NCBI GenBank assembly: GCA_048268885.1
Contig: JBLWUP010000018.1
Coordinates: 1 to 64,000, forward strand
Length of the DNA: 64,000 nt
Direction: 5' to 3'
From: Pelagibius sp048268885
GTDB taxonomy: Bacteria > Pseudomonadota > Alphaproteobacteria > Kiloniellales > Kiloniellaceae
Under the pieces are notes generated by a model, which ran no database searches, was not told the DNA's origin, and saw nothing but the letters and a program-made list of their open reading frames with translations. Positions 31,641 to 39,664 of this stretch are shown one piece after another (position 1 is the stretch's first letter; each line of letters starts with the position of its first letter). The translations under genes were made by a program, and so were the position numbers.

Positions 31641-32275
31641 CAGGCGCCTCCCCCTTCGCTCTTGGCGTCGCCCGCCGCCGGCTCCGCCTTCTCGTCACCC
31701 GGCAGATGAAGCATGCCTTCCCAGGGGCTCATGAAGTCGAAGCGGCGGAACTCCTGGGTCAGATTCACGGGCTCGTAGACCACCCGCTTCTGCTCCTCGT
31801 CGTAGCGCACTTCCTTGAAGCCGGTCAGCGGGAAGTCCTTGCGCAGTGGATGTCCCTCGAAGCCGTAGTCGGTGAGAATGCGGCGCAGGTCCGGATGGTC
31901 GGAAAAGAAGATGCCGAACATGTCCCAAACTTCGCGTTCCAGCCAGATGGCCGACGAGAAGACGCCGTGGACCGAAGCGACCGGCGTGCGCTCGTCGGTG
32001 GTAAGCTTCACGCGGATGCGCTGGTTCAGCTTCAGGGACAGCAGGTTGTAGACGACCACGAAGCGTTCGGCCTGGTCCGGGTGGTCGACCGCGGTCACGT
32101 CGACCAGCTGCTTGAACTGGCAGTTCTGGTCATCACGCAGCAGGGTCAGCACCTTGCTGACCGCGTCGCGCCTGATGTGCAGGTTCAGTTGGTCGTAGGC
32201 GATATCGACGCCCAGCAGATCGTCGCCGATCGCCGCATCGAGGAAGTCGCCAAGATCTCGCAGCGCTTCGTTCAT
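31640..32275 (-). CDS. nuoC: NADH-quinone oxidoreductase subunit C
   Basis: 30-kDa-type subunit (211 aa). The family signature EREVWDMFGIFFSDHPDLRRILTDYGFEGHPLRKDFPLTG is around residues 117-156. A short Ala/Glu/Gly-rich C-terminal tail follows. It is 39 nt downstream of nuoB and overlaps nuoD by one base. Confidence 0.98.
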   Translation of the reverse strand: MNEALRDLGDFLDAAIGDDLLGVDIAYDQLNLHIRRDAVSKVLTLLRDDQNCQFKQLVDVTAVDHPDQAERFVVVYNLLSLKLNQRIRVKLTTDERTPVASVHGVFSSAIWLEREVWDMFGIFFSDHPDLRRILTDYGFEGHPLRKDFPLTGFKEVRYDEEQKRVVYEPVNLTQEFRRFDFMSPWEGMLHLPGDEKAEPAAGDAKSEGGGA

Positions 32276-32314
32276 CGAACTTCCGCTTTTCCCCTAGCCA
32301 CAAACAACAAGCGA

Positions 32315-32863
32315 TCAACGGGCAATGGCCGCGCTCCGCTTGATTTTCTTCTGGAGCTGAATGACGCCGTACAGCAGGGCCTCCGCCGTCGGCGGGCAAC
32401 CGGGCACGTAGATGTCCACCGGCACGATGCGGTCGCAGCCGCGCACGACGGAATAGGAATAGTGGTAGTAGCCGCCGCCGTTGGCGCAGGAGCCCATGGA
32501 GATGACCCAGCGCGGCTCCGGCATCTGGTCGTAGACCTTGCGCAGGGCCGGCGCCATCTTGTTGGTCAGCGTGCCCGCGACGATCATCACGTCGGACTGG
32601 CGTGGGCTGGGACGGAACACCATGCCGAAGCGGTCGAGATCGTAGCGGCTGCAGGCGGTGTGCATCATCTCCACCGCGCAGCAGGCCAGGCCGAAGGTCA
32701 TGGGCCAAAGGGAGCCGGATTGGGCCCAGGCGGCCAGCTTGTCCATCTGGGCGACGACGAAGCCCTTGTCGGAGATCTCCGTGGCGACGCGGTTCAGGAT
32801 CGCATCCTGCTGCTCGCCCGGGGCCAGCGGCGCACCATCGGACTTGAGATGGCTCACTCCCAT
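32315..32863 (-). CDS. nuoB: NADH-quinone oxidoreductase subunit B
   Basis: PSST-type subunit holding cluster N2 next to quinone. GLACCAVEMMHTACSRYDLDRFGMVFRPSPRQSD contains the tandem Cys, GSCANGGGYYHYSYSVVRGCDRIVPVDIYVPGCPP the other two ligands. I start at MGVSHLKSDG (32863), overlapping the nuoA stop by 10 nt, with GAAGGGGG upstream; an in-frame ATG at 32884 would add seven residues. Confidence 0.97.
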   Translation of the reverse strand: MGVSHLKSDGAPLAPGEQQDAILNRVATEISDKGFVVAQMDKLAAWAQSGSLWPMTFGLACCAVEMMHTACSRYDLDRFGMVFRPSPRQSDVMIVAGTLTNKMAPALRKVYDQMPEPRWVISMGSCANGGGYYHYSYSVVRGCDRIVPVDIYVPGCPPTAEALLYGVIQLQKKIKRSAAIAR

Positions 32864-33219
32864 TCCAGCGCCCCCTTCTTCCATTCGTAGACAAAGCCGA
32901 CGGTCAGGATCCCCAGGAAGATCACCATCGACCAGAACCCGAAGACGCCGATGTCGCCCAGGGCCACGGCCCAGGGGAAGAGGAAGGCGACTTCCAGGTC
33001 GAAGATGATGAAGAGGATGGCGACCAGATAGAAGCGGACGTCGAAGCGGCTGCGCGCATCGTCAAAGGCCTCAAAGCCGCACTCGTAGGCCGAGACTTTC
33101 TCCGAGTCGGGCCGCTGGCGTGCGACGATGTAGGATGCGGCCACGATGACCACCGAGAGTCCGACCGCAATGCCGAGGAAGATCAGGATCGGCAAATATT
33201 CAGCCAATAAGGCGTCCAT
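32854..33219 (-). CDS. nuoA: NADH-quinone oxidoreductase subunit A
   Basis: Three-TM subunit (121 aa). ARQRPDSEKVSAYECGFEAFDDARSRFDVRFYLVAILFIIFDLEVAFLFPWA has the conserved Cys loop and TM2 acidic residues. First gene of the complex I operon; the 5' flank holds two GACGTC palindromes 10 bp apart (33274-33289). Confidence 0.98.
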   Translation of the reverse strand: MDALLAEYLPILIFLGIAVGLSVVIVAASYIVARQRPDSEKVSAYECGFEAFDDARSRFDVRFYLVAILFIIFDLEVAFLFPWAVALGDIGVFGFWSMVIFLGILTVGFVYEWKKGALEWE

Positions 33220-33661
33220 GCGTCACTCTCCTAACCCGCCATTCTTGGCGTGTCGTTTCGCCGGGCGCTAATAGACGTCCAAAGACGTCAATCCGGCGTG
33301 CGTTTACTGCCGCATGGGGTGCGTCATTGCAAGGTCAATCATTGCAGGCAACCCCTTGGCTTCGCGCCGGGTTCGAATATAGAGCGGAAGAAAATCCCGG
33401 AAAAGCGCCAATACCTGGAAACGCTTGTATCCAGACGCGAAAACCGGCGCCCGGGGCGGCCGATGACGCTGAGGTAGATTGCCGGTCCGCGCGGTGAACC
33501 AGTCGGCGGATCAGCGGCGCGGCCAGCAGACCGGACGGCGGCCATGCCGGGGCACGGGGCCCGCCAGGGCCCAGGGGAATCGGGCCCGCTGGATCAGGGC
33601 CGCTGGATCAGGGCCGCTGGATCAGGGCCGCTGGATCAGGAATGTCTTCAAGGTGGGGAAG
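33220..33661. other. 442-bp non-coding region upstream of nuoA
   Basis: No protein gene. On the minus strand it must hold the nuo promoter; no consensus -35/-10 pair with good spacing is evident. It contains paired GACGTC sites at 33274-33279 and 33284-33289, a direct repeat TGCAATGA, and the 14-bp tandem repeat at 33587-33640. Confidence 0.5.
33587..33640. repeat. 14-bp tandem repeat, 3.9 copies
   Basis: Unit CGCTGGATCAGGGC at 33587, 33601, 33615 and a partial fourth at 33629, with no mismatches. It is intergenic, 22 bp past the 3' end of tRNA-Asp in its direction of transcription. Confidence 0.95.
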
Positions 33662-33739
<78 letters not shown>

Positions 33740-33755
33740 GTATCCGGGACGCGGT

Positions 33756-33784
33756 GATGTACTCCACCACCCCCAGGGTGTCAA
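33756..33784 (-). promoter_or_regulatory. Candidate tRNA-Asp promoter
   Basis: Minus strand: TTGACA (33784-33779), 17-nt spacer, TACATC (33761-33756); predicted start about 10 nt before the mature tRNA 5' end. Confidence 0.55.
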
Positions 33785-33816
33785 GCGGTGCCGGGACCGG
33801 CGGGGCCGCTTTTTTT
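33785..33816 (+). terminator. Terminator-like hairpin on the plus strand, no gene assigned
   Basis: Outer GCGG/CCGC and inner GCCGG-GA-CCGGC helices followed by seven T (33810-33816). There is no plus-strand gene upstream; it would end any transcript antisense to tRNA-Asp. Confidence 0.5.
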
Positions 33817-34032
33817 GCCGCTGGGGTCCCCTGACTTTTGTCCCTGCCCCGCCGCGGGGCTCCGCGACGGACCGGGCGCCGGCTGGGGACGCCGGCGGAC
33901 TATGCCACAGCAAAGCTTAAAGGCAAGAAAACAGCGCCGCCTGGGAGGCTCTTAGAGCCCCTGACAGCGTCTTTTTATCCTCCCCGGCTCCTCCACAGCC
34001 GCCCGCAGGCGGCGGCGCCCCTCGCGGGCGCT

Positions 34033-34061
34033 GGCCGGGACAGAAAGGCCGGGGACAGAAA
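34033..34061. repeat. Imperfect 14-15 bp tandem duplication
   Basis: GGCCGGGACAGAAA (34033-34046) followed directly by GGCCGGGGACAGAAA (34047-34061). It lies 22 bp past the 3' end of tRNA-Val, mirroring the repeat 3' of tRNA-Asp. Confidence 0.8.
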
Positions 34062-34082
34062 GGCGGCGGGTGAAGGGGGAGA

Positions 34083-34158
34083 TGGTGGGCGGTGACGGGA
34101 TCGAACCGCCGACACTCGCGGTGTAAACGCGATGCTCTGCCAGCTGAGCTAACCGCCC
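34083..34158 (-). tRNA. tRNA-Val (TAC)
   Basis: 76-nt cloverleaf with CCA encoded. Acceptor GGGCGGT/ACCGCCC, D arm TAGCTCAGCTGGCAGAGCA, anticodon stem TCGCG/CGCGA around TTTACAC (anticodon TAC), T arm GGCGGTTCGATCCCGTC. It stands downstream of the hup terminator. Confidence 0.97.
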
Positions 34159-34175
34159 ACAAAAAAACGAAGCTC

Positions 34176-34220
34176 TAAAAATAGCACCGGCCGCCACCGA
34201 ATCAACGGTGGCGCCCGGTG
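34176..34220 (-). terminator. Intrinsic terminator of hup
   Basis: Minus strand: CACCGG-g-CGCCACCG, 6-nt loop, CGGTGGCG-g-CCGGTG, a 14-bp stem with one symmetric G-G mismatch, followed by CTATTTTTA. It begins 23 nt after the hup stop. Confidence 0.8.
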
Positions 34221-34242
34221 TTGAAGCGAAAGGCTTCGGGTG

Positions 34243-34515
34243 TCAGTTGACCGAGTCTTTGAGACCCTTGCCCGCCTTGAACTTCGGTTGGTTGGATGCG
34301 GGGATTTGAATCCGCTCACCCGTGCGGGGATTGCGGCCTTCGGAAGCAGCGCGCCGGGTGACATTAAAGGTGCCGAAACCGACCAAGCGAACTTCCTCGC
34401 CCGCCTTCAGGGAATCGGTGATCGCGTCAAAGACGCCATCAACCGCCTTCGTGGCGTCGGCTTTCGACAAGCCTGTCTTGTCGGCCACAACTGCTACCAG
34501 ATCATTTTTATTCAC
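34243..34515 (-). CDS. hup: DNA-binding protein HU
   Basis: Histone-like HU/IHF-fold dimer subunit (90 aa) that bends and compacts DNA. VNKNDLVAVVADKTGLSKADATKAVDGVFDAITDSLKAGEEVRLVGFGTF and the arm GRNPRTGERIQIPASNQPKFKAGKGLKDSVN match HU-beta (arm sequence NPRTG, Pro at the tip). The start is GTG at 34515 behind AGGAGG; a longer in-frame ATG reading begins upstream of that Shine-Dalgarno and is rejected. Lies downstream of lon, as in many proteobacteria. Confidence 0.96.
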   Translation of the reverse strand: MNKNDLVAVVADKTGLSKADATKAVDGVFDAITDSLKAGEEVRLVGFGTFNVTRRAASEGRNPRTGERIQIPASNQPKFKAGKGLKDSVN

Positions 34516-34629
34516 GTTTAACCCCCCTCCTAACAGTAGGGAATAGGATGTGCAGAGAGATAAAGAAACCGCTCCGAGGAGGTGCGAATTGTAGATCGCT
34601 GTTTTATGGGGCGTCAACGTGAGAACGGC

Positions 34630-34674
34630 AGAAAAGCAGGGGTTTTAGCCATTATAAGGCTAAAGAACCCCTGC
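34630..34674 (-). terminator. Intrinsic terminator of lon
   Basis: Minus strand: GCAGGGGTT-CT-TTAGCC, loop TTATAAT, GGCTAA-A-ACCCCTGC, then TTTTC. A long stem begins 36 nt after the lon stop. The loop contains a perfect TATAAT, so the same DNA may supply a -10 element for hup. Confidence 0.8.
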
Positions 34675-34709
34675 ATTTCCAAAACGAATCGAAGTTCGCG
34701 CTTTTCCGG

Positions 34710-37121
34710 TCAGTGTGTCAGCACGCCAGAGGGTGCATCGCCGCCCTGCGGCGCCCGAGTCGTTTGCACGTCTTCGTCCGATTCGTTCCACTCGATCGGA
34801 GTCAGTTCGTTGACCAGGGCGCGGGCCAGCACGTCGTCGCAACTGGAAACCGGAACGATCTCCATCTTGCGCTTCACGTTGTCCGGAATGTCCGCCAGGT
34901 CTTTCTCGTTTTCCTCGGGGATCAGCACGGTCTTGATGCCGGCGCGCAGCGCCGCCAGAAGCTTCTCCTTCAGGCCGCCGATGGGCAGAACCCGCCCGCG
35001 CAGCGTCACCTCGCCGGTCATCGCCACGTCGCGGCGCACCGGGTTCTGGGTCAGCACGGAAACGATCGCCGTCACCATCGCGATGCCGGCCGAAGGCCCG
35101 TCCTTCGGAGTCGCGCCCTCGGGAACGTGAACGTGGATGTCACGCCGCTCGAACAGCGTTGGCTTGATGCCGTAGGAAACCGCACGGCTCTTCACGAAGG
35201 ACTCGGCCGCCTGGATGGACTCCTTCATCACGTCGCCGAGCTTGCCGGTCGAGGTGACCTTGCCCTTGCCGGGCAGCATGACGGCTTCGATGGAGAGGAT
35301 CTCGCCGCCGACCTCGGTCCAGGCCAAGCCGGTCGAGACACCAACCATGTCCTCCAGCTCCGCCTCGCCGTAGCGGTAACGCGCCACGCCGGCGTACTTG
35401 TCGAGATTGCGGCGGTCGACCTTCACGACCTCGGACTTGCCGATGGCGATCTCCTTGACCGCCTTGCGGACCAGATTGGCCAGCTCGCGCTCCAGGTTAC
35501 GCACGCCGGCCTCGCGGGTGTAGAGCCGGATCAGGTCCCGCAGCGCCTGCTCGGAGATCGACCACTCGTTCTCCTTCACGCCGTGATCTTTCATCTGCTT
35601 GGAGATCAGGTAGCGCTGGGCGATCTGCACCTTCTCATCCTCGGTGTAACCGGGGATGCGAATCACCTCCATGCGGTCGAGCAGCGGCCCGGGCATGCGC
35701 AGGGTGTTGGCCGTGGTCACGAACATCACGTCCGAGAGATCGTAGTCGACCTCCAGGTAGTGGTCGTTGAAGTTGCTGTTCTGCTCCGGATCGAGCACCT
35801 CGAGCAAGGCCGAGGACGGATCGCCGCGCCAGTCGGCGCCGAGCTTGTCGATCTCGTCGAGCAGGAACAGCGGGTTCGACGACTTCGCCTTCTTCATCGA
35901 CTGGATGACCTTGCCGGGCATCGAGCCGATGTAGGTGCGGCGGTGACCGCGCACCTCGGCCTCGTCACGCACGCCGCCGAGGCTCATGCGCACGAAGTTG
36001 CGGCCGGTCGCCTTGGCGATCGACTTGCCGAGCGAGGTCTTGCCGACACCCGGAGGGCCGACGAGGCAGAGGATCGGCCCCTTCACCTTCTTCATGCGCT
36101 GCTGAACGGCGAGGTATTCGAGGATGCGTTCCTTGACCTTCTCCAGGCCATAGTGATCGGCATCCAGAACCTCCTGCGCGAGCTTGATGTCGCGCTTGAT
36201 CTTGGTCCGCTTCTTCCAGGGAATCGACAGGATCCAGTCGAGGTAGTTGCGCACCACGGTGGCTTCCGCCGACATCGGGCTCATGGAGCGCAGCTTCTTC
36301 AGCTCCGCCAGGGCCTTTTCGCTGGCTTCCTTGGTCAGCTTCGTCGCCTTGATGCGCTCTTCCAGCTCGGCCAGCTCGTCGCGGCCGTCTTCGCCCTCGC
36401 CCAGCTCCTTCTGGATCGCCTTCAGCTGCTCATTCAGATAGTACTCGCGCTGAGTCTTCTCCATCTGGCGCTTCACGCGGTTGCGGATGCGCTTTTCGAC
36501 CTGCAGCACGCCGATCTCGCCTTCCATGAAGGCGTAGACCTTTTCCAGGCGGTCGCTGACCGTCCCGCTCTCGAGCAATTCCTGCTTCTCGGGGATCTTC
36601 AGCGCCAGGTGCGAAGCCACGGTATCGGCCAGCTTGCTGAAGTCGTCGATCTGGTTGATCGAGACCAGCACTTCCGGCGGGATCTTCTTGTTCAGCTTGA
36701 TGTACTGCTCGAACTGCGAGACCACGGTGCGCGCCAGAGCGTCAAGCTCCCTGTCGTCACCGGCGTCGTCCTCGATCGGCTCGGCATAGGCCTGGAAGAA
36801 ATCTTCGGTGTCCGCGTACTTGCTGATGCGGGCGCGCTGGCCGCCTTCGACCAGAACCTTCACGGTCCCGTCGGGCAGCTTCAGCAACTGCAGTACCGTA
36901 CCGATGGTGCCGACGGAGTAGATATCGGCCGGAGTCGGATCGTCCTGGGCCGCGTTCTTCTGCGTGACCAGAAGGATTTGTTTGTCATCCTTCATCACGT
37001 CTTCAAGGGCACGGACCGACTTATCGCGACCGACGAAAAGGGGCACGATCATGTGCGGGAAAACCACGATGTCGCGCAGGGGCAGCACCGGGAAAAGGTT
37101 ACCGCGAGCAAGTTCCAACAT
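34710..37121 (-). CDS. lon: ATP-dependent protease La (Lon)
   Basis: LonA AAA+ serine protease (803 aa) degrading misfolded and regulatory proteins such as cell-cycle factors. LON N-domain FPVLPLRDIVVFPHMIVPLFVGR; Walker A GPPGVGKTSLGKSIA; Walker B PLFLLDEIDK; proteolytic Ser at residue 677 in PKDGPSAGIAMVTAIVS and Lys in LPIGGLKEKLLAALRAG. Preceded by a candidate heat-shock promoter and followed by a strong terminator, so it is probably its own unit, downstream of clpX. Confidence 0.98.
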   Translation of the reverse strand: MLELARGNLFPVLPLRDIVVFPHMIVPLFVGRDKSVRALEDVMKDDKQILLVTQKNAAQDDPTPADIYSVGTIGTVLQLLKLPDGTVKVLVEGGQRARISKYADTEDFFQAYAEPIEDDAGDDRELDALARTVVSQFEQYIKLNKKIPPEVLVSINQIDDFSKLADTVASHLALKIPEKQELLESGTVSDRLEKVYAFMEGEIGVLQVEKRIRNRVKRQMEKTQREYYLNEQLKAIQKELGEGEDGRDELAELEERIKATKLTKEASEKALAELKKLRSMSPMSAEATVVRNYLDWILSIPWKKRTKIKRDIKLAQEVLDADHYGLEKVKERILEYLAVQQRMKKVKGPILCLVGPPGVGKTSLGKSIAKATGRNFVRMSLGGVRDEAEVRGHRRTYIGSMPGKVIQSMKKAKSSNPLFLLDEIDKLGADWRGDPSSALLEVLDPEQNSNFNDHYLEVDYDLSDVMFVTTANTLRMPGPLLDRMEVIRIPGYTEDEKVQIAQRYLISKQMKDHGVKENEWSISEQALRDLIRLYTREAGVRNLERELANLVRKAVKEIAIGKSEVVKVDRRNLDKYAGVARYRYGEAELEDMVGVSTGLAWTEVGGEILSIEAVMLPGKGKVTSTGKLGDVMKESIQAAESFVKSRAVSYGIKPTLFERRDIHVHVPEGATPKDGPSAGIAMVTAIVSVLTQNPVRRDVAMTGEVTLRGRVLPIGGLKEKLLAALRAGIKTVLIPEENEKDLADIPDNVKRKMEIVPVSSCDDVLARALVNELTPIEWNESDEDVQTTRAPQGGDAPSGVLTH

Positions 37122-37222
37122 ATTACCTCGTGCGAAACTGAGGGGCGTACAGTCGTAGGCAGGCGAGTGACAATGGACGCCTCGGGACAGGACGACCCAG
37201 AATACAGGAATCTGCTTTAAAA

Positions 37223-37249
37223 ATTGTAGATTCTCACCCGGACTTCAAG
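37223..37249 (-). promoter_or_regulatory. Candidate RpoH (heat-shock) promoter of lon
   Basis: Minus strand: CTTGAA (37249-37244), 14-nt spacer, CTACAAT (37229-37223), resembling alphaproteobacterial sigma-32 sites (CTTGA ... CYTATNT). About 100 nt upstream of the lon ATG. Confidence 0.4.
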
Positions 37250-37292
37250 GCCCCCCAAGGAGCCCCGCAATTGGGGATTGCAAAACAAACGC

Positions 37293-38558
37293 TTAAGCGC
37301 TCGTACCCAAGTCTTCGCGGCGATCCGTGTAGATGTAAAGCGGCTTGGCGCGCCCGTCGACAACCTCTCGGTTAATGACGATCTCCTCGACATTCTCCAA
37401 ACCAGGCAGGTCGTACATGGGATCCAGCAGGATGCTCTCCATGATCGAACGGAGACCGCGGGCGCCCGTCTTGCGCGCAATGGCCTTGCCGGAAATCGCG
37501 CGCAGCGCGTCCTCGGTGAACTCCAGGCGCACGTCTTCCATCTCGAAGAGCCGCTCGTACTGTTTCACCAGGGCGTTCTTCGGCTGGGTGAGGATCTCGA
37601 TGAGGGCGTCCTCGTCCAGGTCCTCCAGGGTCGCGACCACCGGCAGGCGGCCGACGAATTCGGGAATCAGGCCGAACTTCAGTAGATCCTCGGGTTCCAC
37701 GTCCTTCAGAATCTCGCCGGTCTGGCGGTCTTCCGGGCCGCGCACGTCGGCGCCGAAGCCGATGGAGGTGCCCTTGCCGCGGCCCGCGATCAACTTGTCC
37801 AGGCCGGCGAAGGCGCCGCCGCAGATGAATAGGATGTTCGTGGTGTCGACCTGCAGGAATTCCTGCTGCGGATGCTTGCGGCCGCCCTGCGGCGGGACCG
37901 AAGCCACCGTGCCTTCCATGATCTTCAGCAAGGCCTGCTGCACACCCTCGCCCGACACGTCGCGGGTGATCGAGGGGTTGTCGGACTTGCGGCTGATCTT
38001 GTCGACCTCGTCGATGTAGACGATGCCGCGCTGTGCGCGCTCGACATTGTAGTCGGCGGACTGCAGCAGCTTCAGGATGATGTTTTCGACGTCCTCACCG
38101 ACATAGCCGGCCTCGGTCAGGGTCGTGGCGTCGGCCATGGTGAAAGGCACGTCGAGGATGCGCGCCAGCGTCTGGGCCAGCAGCGTCTTGCCGCAGCCGG
38201 TCGGACCGACCAGCAAGATGTTCGACTTCGCCAGTTCGACGTCCGCCGACTTGGCGCCGTGCGCCAGCCGCTTGTAGTGATTGTGGACCGCCACCGACAG
38301 CACGCGCTTGGCGTGGCTCTGGCCGATCACGTAGTCGTCCAGCACGGTGCAGATGTCCTGCGGCGTCGGGACCCCGTCGCGCGACTTCACAAGAGTGGTC
38401 TTGTGCTCTTCTCGGATGATGTCCATGCACAGCTCGACGCATTCATCACAGATGAACACCGTCGGACCGGCGATGAGCTTGCGTACCTCGTGCTGGCTCT
38501 TGCCGCAGAAGGAGCAATAGAGTGTGTTTTTGGAGTCGCTGCCGCTGGACTTTGTCAT
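37293..38558 (-). CDS. clpX: ATP-dependent Clp protease ATP-binding subunit ClpX
   Basis: AAA+ unfoldase (421 aa) of ClpXP, required in alphaproteobacteria for cell-cycle-dependent proteolysis. N-terminal zinc-binding domain LYCSFCGKSQHEVRKLIAGPTVFICDECVELC (Cys4); Walker A GPTGCGKTLLAQTLA; pore and IGF-type loop LIAGRGKGTSIGFGADV for ClpP docking; sensor 2 GARGLRSIMESILLDPMYDLPG. Lies 320 bp downstream of clpP. Confidence 0.98.
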   Translation of the reverse strand: MTKSSGSDSKNTLYCSFCGKSQHEVRKLIAGPTVFICDECVELCMDIIREEHKTTLVKSRDGVPTPQDICTVLDDYVIGQSHAKRVLSVAVHNHYKRLAHGAKSADVELAKSNILLVGPTGCGKTLLAQTLARILDVPFTMADATTLTEAGYVGEDVENIILKLLQSADYNVERAQRGIVYIDEVDKISRKSDNPSITRDVSGEGVQQALLKIMEGTVASVPPQGGRKHPQQEFLQVDTTNILFICGGAFAGLDKLIAGRGKGTSIGFGADVRGPEDRQTGEILKDVEPEDLLKFGLIPEFVGRLPVVATLEDLDEDALIEILTQPKNALVKQYERLFEMEDVRLEFTEDALRAISGKAIARKTGARGLRSIMESILLDPMYDLPGLENVEEIVINREVVDGRAKPLYIYTDRREDLGTSA

Positions 38559-38878
38559 ACCGCTACAACTAAGCGTTTGTTCCTCATTACGCCATGTTAG
38601 TCACACGGCCCACCCCCACACAACGACAAAAACCGAAGGATTTGAGCTATCTGGGAGGGGTGTATCCGGTGTTGTGGCTAACAGACCAATTTGAGACTAA
38701 TTCGAAGGGCTCAACAATTTATTAACGAAAGCGTTAACACCCAGCTTTTCAAGGGGACAAGTCGGTTAGCGGACGTGGTTTACCGCCCCGGCCCGTCCGC
38801 CGCCCCCGCTGGTCCCTTCCTCAGGCCGGTCTGCCCGGCCCGAGGAAGATCAGGCGGAAAGGCTTCCGCAAAAGGGGG
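38559..38878. other. 320-bp region between clpP and clpX
   Basis: Non-coding and AT-richer near clpX. It holds a 13-bp hairpin just after clpP (38817-38847) and a dyad TTAACG-N4-CGTTAA (38722-38737) that may be part of the clpX control region. No promoter match is convincing. Confidence 0.5.
38817..38847 (-). other. Strong stem-loop downstream of clpP
   Basis: TTCCTC-G-GGCCGG, 5-nt loop, CCGGCC-T-GAGGAA: 13 bp including one G-U. It lies 31 nt past the clpP stop and has no U tract, so it is a candidate 3'-end stabiliser or Rho-assisted end rather than a classic terminator. Confidence 0.45.
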
Positions 38879-39550
38879 TTAGCTCTTGCCGCCGGCGGTC
38901 GGCGTCGGCGATTCGCTGGCCGGACGATGGCTGACCACCTCGTCGATCAGCCCGAAGGATTTCGCCCTCTCGGGGTCCATGAAATTGTCGCGGTCCATGG
39001 CCTTCTCGATGGTGTCCAGGTCCTGGCCGGTGTGCTCGGCATACAGTTCGTTCAGACGCTGGCGGGTGCGCAGGATGTCCTCGGCGTGGATCTGAATGTC
39101 CGAGACCTGGCCCTGGAAGCCGCCGGAGGGCTGATGGATCATGATCTTGGAGTTGGGCAGCGAGTAGCGCTTGCCCTTGGCGCCGGCCATGAGCAGGAGC
39201 GAGCCGGCCGAGGCCGCCTGGCCGATGCAGACCGTCTGCACGTCCGGGCGGATGTACTGCATGGTGTCGTACATGGCGAGCCCGGAGGTCACCACGCCGC
39301 CCGGCGAGTTGATATAGAAGAAGATATCCTGGGTCGGGTTTTCCGACTCGAGGTAGAGCAGCTGGGCGCAGATCAGGCTGGCCACGGCATCGTGCACCGG
39401 TCCGGTCAGGAAGATGATGCGCTCCTTCAGCAGGCGCGAATAGATATCGTATGCCCGCTCGCCCCGGCTGGTCTGCTCGACCACCATGGGGACAAGGGTA
39501 TTCATGACCGTTTCAGGCAGATCTTGGCTCAACAGATCTCTCATGGACAT
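38879..39550 (-). CDS. clpP: ATP-dependent Clp protease proteolytic subunit
   Basis: Serine protease ring subunit (223 aa). Catalytic Ser in GQAASAGSLLLMAGAKGKR, His in MIHQPSGGFQGQ, Asp in the DRDNFMDPERAKSFGLIDEV segment. PMVVEQTSRGERAYDIYSRLLKERIIFLTGPV is the typical start; the first about 15 residues are probably removed by processing. An alternative start is the second ATG, two codons in. 114 bp downstream of tig. Confidence 0.97.
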   Translation of the reverse strand: MSMRDLLSQDLPETVMNTLVPMVVEQTSRGERAYDIYSRLLKERIIFLTGPVHDAVASLICAQLLYLESENPTQDIFFYINSPGGVVTSGLAMYDTMQYIRPDVQTVCIGQAASAGSLLLMAGAKGKRYSLPNSKIMIHQPSGGFQGQVSDIQIHAEDILRTRQRLNELYAEHTGQDLDTIEKAMDRDNFMDPERAKSFGLIDEVVSHRPASESPTPTAGGKS

Positions 39551-39664
39551 TCCTTAATTCTGAGGCCCTCGAAGAAGTCAGGAGAGCACATTTAAGTACT
39601 GTCGGCGGCCAGGGAAAGCCCCTCGTGGAGTCGCCTCCGCGAAAAACCTTCCCCTGCCCGCAGT

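Larger units (their letters stand above)
33740..34082. other. 343-bp region between tRNA-Asp and tRNA-Val
   Basis: No protein gene is supportable. It contains the tRNA-Asp promoter, a plus-strand terminator-like hairpin (33785-33816), a GCCCC/GGGGC hairpin near 33848, the hairpin GGCTC-TTA-GAGCC near 33947, and an imperfect 14-15 bp tandem repeat at 34033-34061. Confidence 0.5.

Noticed and set aside
29845..31698. 617-codon frame containing nuoE as its C-terminal third
   Set aside because: The upstream part is a frame shadow of nuoD; NuoE starts at the ATG 30465 overlapping the nuoD stop.
33917..34197. Short minus-strand frames reading SSAGRASRLHRECRRFD-like sequence
   Set aside because: These are translations of the tRNA-Val gene, a common spurious call.
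34713..37220. An 835-codon plus-strand open frame opposite lon
   Set aside because: Antisense shadow; lon on the minus strand has every family motif.
38722..38737. TTAACG-N4-CGTTAA before clpX as a CtrA site
   Set aside because: Spacing between TTAA half-sites is 8, not 7.
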